Shown: positions 1 to 5,360, counted from the stretch's first letter. The stretch: 5,525 nt of DNA from Nitrospira lenta (GCA_945906715.1 CAMDRK010000194.1:1-5525), one strand, 5' to 3'. Notes: a model not told the origin generated them from the letters alone. Numbers and translations: made by a program.

Positions 1-1
1 T

Positions 2-124
2 TGCATCGATCCATGCCCTCGTCTGGCAGTGCTGATCGAATGTGGAGTGTTGGCTGGTGAGCAGCAGGCGGTCACTGCTCTCCGCCAGAGCTTTGAACGG
101 GCCGTCGCCGCCGCAACGGAGTGA
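2..124 (+). CDS. C-terminal fragment of an unidentified protein (5' end outside window)
   Basis: The second plus-strand frame is open from the window edge for 40 codons and stops at TGA 122-124. The residues begin CIDPCPRLAVLIECG and end in an alanine-rich, probably helical tail (QSFERAVAAATE). Codon choice resembles the other genes here, and the other two plus frames are broken by early stops. The piece is too short to assign a family. Three cysteines (residues 1, 5 and 14 of the fragment) are the only notable feature. It would converge on the mtnC end at 350, leaving 225 bp between. It could be a chance open frame, so confidence is limited. Confidence 0.4.
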   Translation, partial: CIDPCPRLAVLIECGVLAGEQQAVTALRQSFERAVAAATE

Positions 125-228
125 TCTAACCCGCATTATTCATGAACACGTCTGCTGCAATCGCCGATCCGTTGCTACGACGAGCCTTCGGTCTGCGGGC
201 TCGGCCCTCAAACCTTCAACGTACTATT

Positions 229-311
229 GGGGACTGGCGCCCTTCTTCCTGGCGCCTGTCCCTGTTCTGGGAGTGGGACAGGCACCGCCGAAGACGGCGG
301 AGCCAGTCCCC
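229..311. repeat. Pair of inverted REP-like palindromic units between convergent genes
   Basis: Two imperfect palindromes lie side by side in opposite orientation. Unit A pairs 230-241 with 251-262 (12 positions, one T-T mismatch at 235/257, 9-nt loop). Unit B pairs 275-290 with 295-310 (16 positions, A-A mismatches at 280/305 and 284/301, AAGA loop). The units are also inverted copies of each other: 229-238 pairs perfectly with 302-311 (10 bp), and 254-262 pairs perfectly with 275-283 (9 bp). Single-stranded DNA or RNA could therefore form either two hairpins or a closed multi-branch structure. GC-rich near-palindromes with fixed mismatches, arranged head to head, are typical of REP/BIME elements mobilised by REP-associated Y1 tyrosine transposases (RAYT). 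The position between convergent genes fits, and it may also act as a two-way terminator. The flanks, 125-228 and 312-349, show no gene. Confidence 0.7.
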
Positions 312-349
312 TGGGCTCCGCGCGCCGCGAGAGCGACGACGAAGGTTCT

Positions 350-1075
350 CTATGTTCGCTCAGAAGAGCAAGGTAGGGGATCTGAACGATCGAAGTGCGC
401 CATATCGCCGAAGTTCGAACAGACCGGATGGGCAGTGCCTGCATTGGTGCCAGCCCGCACAATCTGCGTCGTATTGAAGCCAGCCTTTGCGGCTGCATCT
501 AATTCCGCCTCGATGTCCGACAGAAAGAGAATGTCTTTAGAGGAGAGGGTGAGTATCTGGCCAATGCGCCGGTAGGAAGCCGTCTCGGTTTTTGCTCCTA
601 TGCTCGTATCGAAGAAGTTGGAAAACAGGCCTGTGAGATCGCCGTCGGTCGTATGTCCAACGAGTAGACGTTGCGCCTGTTCCGATCCCGAAGAATAAAG
701 GGCTAGCCGGAGACCGTTGCTGCGCCAACGGTTGAGCGCAGGAAACACAGCTTCATACAGACCAGGCGTAAAGGCGCCGGCTCGGTAGCCTTCATGCCAG
801 ATCATGCCTTGAATGGCCTTCAACCCCGGGTGTTTGCGGTCCTCTTCGATCCACCGACAGAGGATGCCGGGGAGCTCTTCATAAGACGGATGTCGCCCAC
901 GCTCCTGGGCCACGGTATCCTGACAGGCTTTCGCCCATTGGCGAAGGGCCGGTACATCCCGCTGTTCTCGCAGGAAGGCTGCTAATCGATGCTTTGCATA
1001 GGGAAAGAGAACCTCTCGGACGAATGCCACGGAGATAATGGTCCCTTCGATATCCATGAGCACGCAGCGAATCAT
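350..1075 (-). CDS. mtnC: Enolase-phosphatase E1 (acireductone synthase), methionine salvage
   Basis: This 241-aa HAD-superfamily enzyme is bifunctional. It enolises 2,3-diketo-5-methylthiopentyl-1-phosphate and then removes the phosphate, giving acireductone for MtnD. HAD motif I is DIEGT at residues 8-12, with nucleophile D8 and the E10 typical of this branch. Motif II is YSSGS at 127-131. The conserved lysine is K162 in GAKTE, and motif III is FLSDIEAEL at 184-192 with D187. The characteristic FFDTSIGAKTE segment is present. Residue 13 is Ile, where the family usually has Thr (DIEGTT). Length is slightly above the usual 220-230 aa because of a polar C-terminal tail. ATG 1073-1075 lies 9 nt after the mtnD stop with only a weak Shine-Dalgarno, so translational coupling is likely. 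It is the last gene of the operon. The enzyme is cytoplasmic and Mg-dependent by family. Confidence 0.95.
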   Translation of the reverse strand: MIRCVLMDIEGTIISVAFVREVLFPYAKHRLAAFLREQRDVPALRQWAKACQDTVAQERGRHPSYEELPGILCRWIEEDRKHPGLKAIQGMIWHEGYRAGAFTPGLYEAVFPALNRWRSNGLRLALYSSGSEQAQRLLVGHTTDGDLTGLFSNFFDTSIGAKTETASYRRIGQILTLSSKDILFLSDIEAELDAAAKAGFNTTQIVRAGTNAGTAHPVCSNFGDMAHFDRSDPLPCSSERT

Positions 1076-1084
1076 AGTCCGACG

Positions 1085-1609
1085 TTATCGATAGCGTTGT
1101 TCAATGCCGGATTCGGTGTATTGGGGCACCCAGCCGGCCTGGTTGGTGAACACTCTGATCGCGCAGACGTTGGGGTGGTTGCCGAGATCGAACCAATGTT
1201 TCGTGTCGGCGGGAACAGAAATGAGATCTCCCTGCTCGCAGAGCAAGGCGAATACCTCATCCTCTAGGCCTTCCTTATGGAACCAGAACTGTCCTTGCCC
1301 CTGGGCGAAGTAGCGGATCTCGTCCTCTGAATGGGTGTGCTCCCGTAGGAATTTGTCTCGTATGGCAGGGAGATTCGGCGTGTGGGGTGTGACTCGTACG
1401 ATATCCGAAGTCTGATACCCATGTTTCTCCATGAAGGGCTTGAGCCAGTGATTGTTGGCTGCCAGCACTTGTGTGTCGGTCGCGTCGCTCGGAAGGCCGG
1501 TGTCTGTCGGCCATCGTTGGTAGAAGATTCCGCGCTGGTCGAGAAACAGGCGGATCTCCTGCTCGTCGGCGAGCAGCATGTTCTTGTCAGGCATTCGCAG
1601 GGTAGCCAT
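1085..1609 (-). CDS. mtnD: Acireductone dioxygenase (ARD/cupin), methionine salvage
   Basis: This 174-aa cupin protein oxidises acireductone with O2. With Fe(II) the family makes 4-methylthio-2-oxobutanoate plus formate, which is the productive salvage route. With Ni(II) it makes methylthiopropionate, CO and formate. The metal ligands are visible: H91, H93 and E97 in EHTHSEDEIRYF, and H138 in TKHWFDLG. The catalysed metal cannot be read from sequence. The frame is open back to 1819, but the start at 1609 is preferred. The product then begins MATLRMP at family length, and a strong GGGAGGT site (minus strand, 1624-1618) sits 8 nt upstream. The extra upstream residues are an mtnB shadow. The gene overlaps the mtnB 3' end by 23 nt and is followed by mtnC after 9 nt. 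Confidence 0.95.
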   Translation of the reverse strand: MATLRMPDKNMLLADEQEIRLFLDQRGIFYQRWPTDTGLPSDATDTQVLAANNHWLKPFMEKHGYQTSDIVRVTPHTPNLPAIRDKFLREHTHSEDEIRYFAQGQGQFWFHKEGLEDEVFALLCEQGDLISVPADTKHWFDLGNHPNVCAIRVFTNQAGWVPQYTESGIEQRYR

Positions 1610-2237
1610 GGCGTCGTACCTCCCGCTCACATTGCAAGAGAAACTCAAACACTTCCAGATGACGCTTCGCCGTTGCGATATCCTTTCCCCATACATAGAG
1701 CCCATGTCCGGCCAAGAGAAACCCATAGCAGGGTTGCGTACGCGGGAGACGGGTCTCGATGTGAGCGGCCAATGCCGGTATGTCTTGCGAGTTTGGAAAC
1801 ACCGGTAGGACAACCTCACAATCGTGAGTTTCGATCCCGTCGAGGCCTTTGAGTAATTCCCATCCGGAGAACTTCAGGCCATCGCATGCTCCCGCAGATC
1901 GGGACAGCAATGCTGCAGCTAACGAATGAGTATGCAACACGGCGCCGGCCCCCGTCGCATGGTAGAGCATGACATGCAGGAGTGCTTCTGCGGAAGGCTG
2001 CAACGTACAGCCGTTCACGGGCACGCCAAACTGGTCGACGGCAAGAACCTGATCAGGTTCGAAGGTTTCTTTATCCACGCCTGAACTGGTGATGGCGCAA
2101 AAGGCCGGCGCTGCATGCGCGGGCAATCGCATGCTGTAATTCGTGCTGGTTGCCGGAGCCCAGCCTTTACGGTAGGCCCAGCGCGCGATGTCGGCAAGCT
2201 GGTCGGCGAAGACCTTGAAATCCTGAGAGTCGTCCAT
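1587..2237 (-). CDS. mtnB: Methylthioribulose-1-phosphate dehydratase (class II aldolase family)
   Basis: This 216-aa protein of the class II aldolase/adducin fold dehydrates 5-methylthioribulose-1-phosphate to the diketone phosphate used by MtnC. The zinc ligands are H102 and H104 in VLHTHSLAAALL and H178 in GHGLYVWGK. The acid/base glutamate is probably E127 in FSGWELLKG, by hand comparison with human APIP (H115, H117, E139, H195). NYSMRL at 34-39 and SSGVDKE at 51-57 match the phosphate-binding part of the fold. ATG 2235-2237 is preceded by a GGAAAGAG-like site about 9 nt upstream. A 101-bp gap separates it from the SUMF1-domain gene, the largest gap in the operon. A secondary promoter there is possible, but I found no convincing one. 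The 3' end overlaps mtnD by 23 nt. Confidence 0.94.
   Translation of the reverse strand: MDDSQDFKVFADQLADIARWAYRKGWAPATSTNYSMRLPAHAAPAFCAITSSGVDKETFEPDQVLAVDQFGVPVNGCTLQPSAEALLHVMLYHATGAGAVLHTHSLAAALLSRSAGACDGLKFSGWELLKGLDGIETHDCEVVLPVFPNSQDIPALAAHIETRLPRTQPCYGFLLAGHGLYVWGKDIATAKRHLEVFEFLLQCEREVRRHGYPANA
1618..1624 (-). promoter_or_regulatory. Strong ribosome binding site of mtnD inside the mtnB 3' end
   Basis: The minus strand reads GGGAGGT, 8 nt before the ATG at 1609-1607. It decides the mtnD start, because the frame itself is open much further upstream. The site lies within the last codons of mtnB, so ribosomes finishing mtnB pass directly over it. Confidence 0.8.
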
Positions 2238-2338
2238 GGATGTCTACTCTTTCCGTCTGGCGTAGTCCTAATGGTAGTGGTATATGCCTATGGCAGGAGT
2301 GCAAAACATACTGGCTGATTCGCCAGGTCGAAGCCGCA

Positions 2339-3220
2339 TTAGAATTCATCTTTGGCGCAGCGAAATCCTGTACCACTTGGGCGGCTGTCCATCGTGCCCC
2401 AGTCTCGATCACTCGCGCGAAGACTGATAGCCGGCTTGAGCCAGGATCCGCCCCGCATCGCTTTAATCGCCCCGCGCGAAGGTCCCTGGGGATCTGAGAG
2501 AGGGGCCTCTCTGTAGTAGTTCGGGTTATACCAATCCTGCACCCATTCCGCGACGTTGCCTGCCATGTCGTGCAATCCGTACGGGCTGACGCTCGCGGGA
2601 AAACTGCCGACCGGCAGGGTGAGCACGCTGCCTTTGAGCCCTTTTTCTTTTGCAATCTGTGCGCCGTCACCCTTGATCCAAAAGGCATCCCAGTCTGCTC
2701 CGCTCTGAAAGTCGATGGTTCGTCCTGCCCAATAGCTGGCGCTGTTGGCCCTTTTGAAGTCCCACTCATTCCCCCAGGGGTAGCGACGGCCATCGGCTCC
2801 GCGTGCGGCCTTTTCCCATTCCGCCTCAGTCGGCAGGCGTTTACCATCCCAGGTGCAGTAGGCCACGGCATCCTCCCAACTGACATTGACTACGGGATGG
2901 GCGCCGATACCGGAGATCGGCGCATTGTTTTCCCACAATGTGGATGCAGGGGTCGAGTGTGCCGGCGCACGGTGCCTGGTTGCTCGGACAAACCGCGCAT
3001 AGGCATCGTTCGTGACCTCATAGCGGTCAATCCAGAATGGTGCTGTGTAGACGAGGCGCTGAGGTTGTTCGTCGGGAAGGCCATCGCTGCCGGCCGGATT
3101 TCCCATCAGGAATTCTCCTGCAGGCACCAGTGCCATGTCGCCCAGAGTAATGGCGCTCATGGCTACTGGCGGATGGCAAATGGTGAGGAGAAGAAGCAAG
3201 AGTGAGGGATAGATGAACAA
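2339..3220 (-). CDS. Secreted FGE-sulfatase (SUMF1) domain protein, TTG start
   Basis: The 293-aa protein has a signal peptide, with a Leu-rich core at residues 6-13 and likely cleavage after PPVAMSA (residue 23). One complete formylglycine-generating-enzyme-like domain follows. Family motifs in order are LVPAGEFLMG (31-40), YEVTNDAYARF (67-77), PVVNVSWEDAVAYC (109-122), KRLPTEAEWEKAARG (127-141), YPWGNEW (147-153), YGLHDMAGNVAEWV (214-227), MRGGSW (255-260) and TGFRCA (284-289). The active-site cysteine pair that true aerobic FGE carries after GGSW is absent: LKPAISLRASDRDWG has no Cys. It is therefore probably a binding or structural member, not a sulfatase activator. The start is TTG 3218-3220. 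An in-frame TAA lies just upstream, and the first ATG (codon 21) would remove the signal peptide. It begins 4 nt after the di-iron gene's stop, with no good ribosome site, which suggests coupling. Its substrate is unknown. Confidence 0.88.
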   Translation of the reverse strand: MFIYPSLLLLLLTICHPPVAMSAITLGDMALVPAGEFLMGNPAGSDGLPDEQPQRLVYTAPFWIDRYEVTNDAYARFVRATRHRAPAHSTPASTLWENNAPISGIGAHPVVNVSWEDAVAYCTWDGKRLPTEAEWEKAARGADGRRYPWGNEWDFKRANSASYWAGRTIDFQSGADWDAFWIKGDGAQIAKEKGLKGSVLTLPVGSFPASVSPYGLHDMAGNVAEWVQDWYNPNYYREAPLSDPQGPSRGAIKAMRGGSWLKPAISLRASDRDWGTMDSRPSGTGFRCAKDEF

Positions 3221-3224
3221 AGCG

Positions 3225-3977
3225 CTATTTAGGTTTTTTTAAGCCACAGGCTTTGGCGACGGCATCACGATAGGCTTGCCAGAGCGTCAGACATTTCTTG
3301 AGGCAGCTCAGTACGGCTTGTTGTTGGGTGTATGTTGTTGCGTAGTCCACCACCATGGCGTAGGCATCATGGCGGTGGCCGGCCTCGACCATTTGGTGAG
3401 CCCGAATCAGATCCATGGAATCGGGGGGCAGGCCGTGGTGTTTGACGAGCGGGTGGCGGAGGACGATCGCTTCGATGTCTTCGGCAGTCTTGGGCTTGGA
3501 GGGAGCGGAAATTTCCGCGCGATCTTTCAGGCTGCCTTCCACGAAAACAGTCAGGGCCGCTGCTCCAATGACCCAGTTCCGGTTGCTCGAAACACGGTCC
3601 AGCCATGCACGGTAGCGCTGACTGGCCGGTAAGAGGCGTGCCCCGTCAAAGTCACTCGACGGCAGCCCAAGGCCAGCCATCATGGTCAGGAACAATTCGG
3701 GGTGAGATTTTCCCAGCGAGAGCCCACCGGTGTCTTCTTCGTAAATATTGTCGGCGAGCATCCGGCGAACCGGAGCCGGGGGATTCTGTCCGTAAATGTG
3801 AGCGAGGAACACAGGAAAGTCACGCACGTATACGCTGTATTCCTGTTGGAAGTGGCGCTTGAGCTGATCGATGGTGACTGTTCCGTCGGCGAATGCCGGC
3901 CAGGCCCAGTGATGCTTACGATCCATTATCCGCAAGAGCTCTTCTTGGAATCGACTTTTCGTCAAGGATCGTGTCAT
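3225..3977 (-). CDS. Heme-oxygenase-like di-iron oxidase (PqqC/TenA/CADD-like), function unknown
   Basis: This 250-aa, all-helical cytoplasmic protein has the ligand pattern of HDO enzymes: E81 (YEED), H92 (SHPELF), E147 (FVEGSLKDR), then H194, E198 and H201 in HQMVEAGHRHD. By hand alignment with Chlamydia CADD (recalled sequence) these match E81, H88, E142, H174, D178 and H181, with Asp replaced by Glu at the fifth ligand. CADD and a Nitrosomonas homologue make p-aminobenzoate using their own Tyr and Lys residues. The corresponding positions here appear to be W26, V146 and S157, so that chemistry is not supported. Other HDO members do oxidative cleavage, N-oxygenation or decarboxylation. The frame is open to 4055, but the start at 3977 has AGGAAGG 8 nt upstream and leaves room for the divergent gene. 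It leads the operon. Confidence 0.85.
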   Translation of the reverse strand: MTRSLTKSRFQEELLRIMDRKHHWAWPAFADGTVTIDQLKRHFQQEYSVYVRDFPVFLAHIYGQNPPAPVRRMLADNIYEEDTGGLSLGKSHPELFLTMMAGLGLPSSDFDGARLLPASQRYRAWLDRVSSNRNWVIGAAALTVFVEGSLKDRAEISAPSKPKTAEDIEAIVLRHPLVKHHGLPPDSMDLIRAHQMVEAGHRHDAYAMVVDYATTYTQQQAVLSCLKKCLTLWQAYRDAVAKACGLKKPK

Positions 3978-3983
3978 GTCTGT

Positions 3984-4012
3984 TGCCTTCCTGGTGAGTG
4001 GCTCGATACAAT
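3984..4012 (+). promoter_or_regulatory. Predicted sigma70-type promoter of the plus-strand cluster
   Basis: A -35-like TTGCCT (3984-3989, 4 of 6 consensus) is followed by a 17-nt spacer and a -10-like TACAAT (4007-4012, 5 of 6). Transcription would begin near 4019, just before the GGAGG site at 4023-4027. The -35 box overlaps the ribosome site of the divergent di-iron gene on the other strand. This is a prediction from consensus only. Confidence 0.4.
3986..3992 (-). promoter_or_regulatory. Ribosome binding site deciding the di-iron protein start
   Basis: The minus strand reads AGGAAGG, 8 nt before ATG 3977-3975. This supports the 250-aa product over the longer 276-aa frame that begins at 4055 and would overlap the divergent gene. 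Confidence 0.75.
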
Positions 4013-4034
4013 TCGACTGTCTGGAGGACTGTTC

Positions 4035-4319
4035 ATGAATCAGATCACGATTCAAAACCCGGAAGACATTCTATCGATGTTGGCCGAGGTCTCGCTTCGA
4101 GGGACCGGCTTCGTGACCGACTGTCTCCTCGACTATGTGTTGGAAGAAGGCTTCACTGAACCGATCTTTCTCAATGCCAGCGGGGAAGACCCGGATGCCT
4201 ATTTTAAAGGGCAATCTCCTGCCTGGGCGATATATCAGATCCGAGAATGGAAACGGGTATTGACCGTTTCGGGTGGTCCAGGCAAAGAGCGGCGTGTTCA
4301 AATTACAGAAACTCCCTAG
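4035..4319 (+). CDS. Hypothetical 94-aa protein
   Basis: The start at ATG 4035 has GGAGG (4023-4027) 7 nt upstream, an excellent site. The same frame is open further upstream, but that part is a shadow of the minus-strand gene. The product is soluble-looking and acidic, with no signal peptide or membrane segment. It has an N-terminal helical stretch (PEDILSMLAEVSLRG), a single Cys at residue 30 and a hydrophobic-aromatic middle (EPIFLNASGEDPDAYF, then SPAWAIYQIREWKRVL). I do not recognise a family. It is the first gene of a plus-strand cluster, 18 nt before the small ORF at 4338, and is divergent from the di-iron protein across 57 bp. A shared regulatory region with the methionine-salvage operon is possible, but nothing in the protein suggests a DNA-binding fold. 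Confidence 0.75.
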   Translation: MNQITIQNPEDILSMLAEVSLRGTGFVTDCLLDYVLEEGFTEPIFLNASGEDPDAYFKGQSPAWAIYQIREWKRVLTVSGGPGKERRVQITETP

Positions 4320-4337
4320 CCAGAGGGTGAGTCTAAA

Positions 4338-4421
4338 ATGGATGAAGAGAAAAAGCAACGAGACGAATGCGCTCAATCGTTCTTGGGCAGTTTGCGCTTG
4401 GAGTGTGCGGTATGCCGATGA
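4338..4421 (+). CDS. Possible small protein (27 aa) coupled to the DUF2007 gene
   Basis: ATG 4338-4340 is preceded by GAGGGTGA (4323-4330, spacing 7), a good ribosome site. The frame runs 27 codons to TGA 4419-4421. The product starts with a highly charged helix-like segment (MDEEKKQRDE) and ends with three cysteines (C11, C23, C26), the last two as CAVC at the C-terminus. Its stop overlaps ATG 4418-4420 of the next gene in an ATGA arrangement, typical of translational coupling. It could be a real small protein, a leader peptide that sets translation of the DUF2007 gene, or chance. It matches no family I know. Confidence 0.4.
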   Translation: MDEEKKQRDECAQSFLGSLRLECAVCR

Positions 4422-4648
4422 TCCGTCTCACTGAGCCGCAGAGTATGGGCGAGCTGGCAATGATTACAAGTTTGCTGGAGGGCAGCGGCATCGCCTACAT
4501 CGTTCAGAACGAACATGTGAGTAGTTTGTATCCTGGGTTTCCCATTCTCAACTCGCGCGTCATGGTCGACGAGAGCGACCAGCTCCGTGCGGAAGTGCTG
4601 CTAAGCCGACTGCGGTTGGCGGTGCGCGATGTTTCTTCGCAGCCATAA
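4412..4648 (+). CDS. DUF2007-type (putative signal-transducing) small protein
   Basis: This 78-aa protein has the compact DUF2007 pattern: a first beta strand (MIRLTEP), a helix that scans ligand-like sequence (SMGELAMITSLLEGSGIAYIV), a variable loop containing YPGFPILNSRVMV, and a final helix (SDQLRAEVLLSRL). The family resembles the ferredoxin-like regulatory domain often named putative signal-transducing protein. The true role is unknown. GGAG (4400-4403) lies 8 nt before ATG 4412. ATG 4418, two codons later, overlaps the small ORF's stop and is an equally credible start giving 76 aa. The frame's earlier ATG at 4367 lacks a ribosome site and would add a non-family N-terminus. No signal peptide or membrane segment. 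Last gene of the plus-strand cluster. Confidence 0.72.
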   Translation: MPMIRLTEPQSMGELAMITSLLEGSGIAYIVQNEHVSSLYPGFPILNSRVMVDESDQLRAEVLLSRLRLAVRDVSSQP

Positions 4649-4693
4649 GTGACCGCAGCAGTGAGGTAGGCTGAGGTCAAGGATGAGGGAAGG

Positions 4694-4762
4694 TCAGATT
4701 CGGTTTTTCTCGATCTTAGCCTGAGCCGCAACCTTCTTCGTGCTGGCGGAACTTTTCAGCAT
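4694..4762 (-). CDS. Very short basic ORF in the convergent gap (doubtful)
   Basis: In the 118-bp gap between convergent genes (4649-4766), a 22-codon minus-strand ORF starts at ATG 4762 and ends at TGA 4696-4694. It encodes a Lys/Ala-rich peptide (MLKSSASTKKVAAQAK...). It begins 4 nt after the stop of the BamE-like gene in a different frame and has no proper ribosome site. The same frame stays open upstream through at least 28 codons of the preceding gene's 3' end. It may be a coupled small ORF, an alternative C-terminus reached by frameshift, or chance. I see no clear terminator in this gap. Confidence 0.15.
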   Translation of the reverse strand: MLKSSASTKKVAAQAKIEKNRI

Positions 4763-4766
4763 CCTG

Positions 4767-5237
4767 CTAGGGTCGAGCTTTTGGGCTGTGCGGATTGGAC
4801 GGTGACTGAGTGGGAAGCCGTTCCCCTGAGCCTTGGAACCATCCACCGTTGAGAATGCCTTCTTCAAAGTATAGATAGCGGTGTTTCACCGACGCAGCAC
4901 TTTCCCAATCTTCAAATATCCATTCCTCGCGACGGATGCCTTCTTTGGTGAACGTCGTGTTGATGGTTTGCGGCCCTCCCCAGGCTTCTAGCACCTGCTC
5001 CTTCGACATCCCGACCATGACTCGATGTTCCGCGATATGTTTTTGAAAATCCGGGTCATTAAGTTGTGCGATCATTGGCCAGATCACCATGAGGAGAACA
5101 AACAGCCCAAGCCCGGCATAGATGATAAGCCGAACCGAGCGTCGGCGGATAAAGGGGATTGGTTCTTCCAGATCGGTTGGAGAGGCATTCATGGATTCAT
5201 GGATCGCCGTGGTGGTCTGAGGCATGATGCGACGCAT
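4767..5237 (-). CDS. Membrane-anchored protein with BamE/SmpA-like domain
   Basis: The 156-aa frame encodes a polar N-terminus, one transmembrane helix (about residues 36-57, RLIIYAGLGLFVLLMVIWPM) and a probably periplasmic domain at 71-133. That domain matches the SmpA/OmlA/BamE-like pattern: VMVGMSKEQVLEAWGGPQ (helix then GxPxxI-like turn), EEWIFED, and YLYFEEGILNGGW. A Ser/Pro-rich tail follows. In the family this small fold joins outer-membrane assembly or envelope proteins. Here there is no lipobox, so it is anchored by a helix, not a lipid, and it is not BamE itself. The start is uncertain: ATGs at 5237, 5225 and 5192 all lack a clear ribosome site, and a possible promoter at 5265-5236 would favour the later ones. 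The gene is monocistronic and faces away from the next gene. Confidence 0.7.
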   Translation of the reverse strand: MRRIMPQTTTAIHESMNASPTDLEEPIPFIRRRSVRLIIYAGLGLFVLLMVIWPMIAQLNDPDFQKHIAEHRVMVGMSKEQVLEAWGGPQTINTTFTKEGIRREEWIFEDWESAASVKHRYLYFEEGILNGGWFQGSGERLPTQSPSNPHSPKARP

Positions 5238-5265
5238 CGTAGCAACGTGAATTGGAGAGAGTCAA
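5236..5265 (-). promoter_or_regulatory. Possible promoter of the BamE-like gene
   Basis: On the minus strand TTGACT (5265-5260, 5 of 6 for -35) and TACGAT (5241-5236, 4 of 6 for -10) are separated by 18 nt. Transcription would begin near 5229, downstream of the first ATG, so translation would start at 5225 or more likely 5192. Consensus-based only. Confidence 0.3.
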
Positions 5266-5315
5266 GCGGAGGCGCGTGTTTCTCTATATTAATCAGCGTG
5301 ATACGGAAAGTAAGC

Positions 5316-5321
5316 TATACT
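5316..5321 (+). promoter_or_regulatory. Possible -10 element of the DUF4124-like gene
   Basis: TATACT (5 of 6) lies 26 nt before the AGGAG ribosome site at 5348-5352. No good -35 box is found at the expected distance, so an activator or another sigma factor would be needed if this is real. Confidence 0.25.
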
Positions 5322-5360
5322 GGATGAGTACAAATGCTGAGATGTTCAGGAGAAGCTGTG

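Noticed and set aside
181..203. Hairpin CGAGCC/GGCTCG as a terminator for the left-end gene
   Set aside because: The stem is only 6 bp with an 11-nt loop and no T-tract follows. It is too weak to call.
42..575. 177-codon plus-strand open frame
   Set aside because: It lies mostly antisense to mtnC and across the REP-like repeat. Its product is Arg/Ser/Pro-rich with no recognisable fold or ribosome site.
1610..1819. Longer N-terminus for the mtnD frame
   Set aside because: These 70 codons are antifamily sequence overlapping mtnB. The ATG at 1609 with GGGAGGT gives the family length.
2167..2886. 239-codon minus-strand open frame
   Set aside because: It is a shadow of the SUMF1-domain gene in another frame, has Arg/Ser/Pro-rich composition and crosses the gap into mtnB.
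2570..3205. 211-codon plus-strand open frame
   Set aside because: It is antisense to the SUMF1-domain gene, whose motifs are unambiguous, and has no ribosome site or family pattern.
3234..3240. Run of seven T on the plus strand as a terminator
   Set aside because: No hairpin precedes it, and on the coding strand it is the Lys-Lys codons at the end of the di-iron gene.
3702..4034. Upstream extension of the 94-aa gene
   Set aside because: It is antisense to the di-iron gene. ATG 4035 has a perfect GGAGG site at good spacing.
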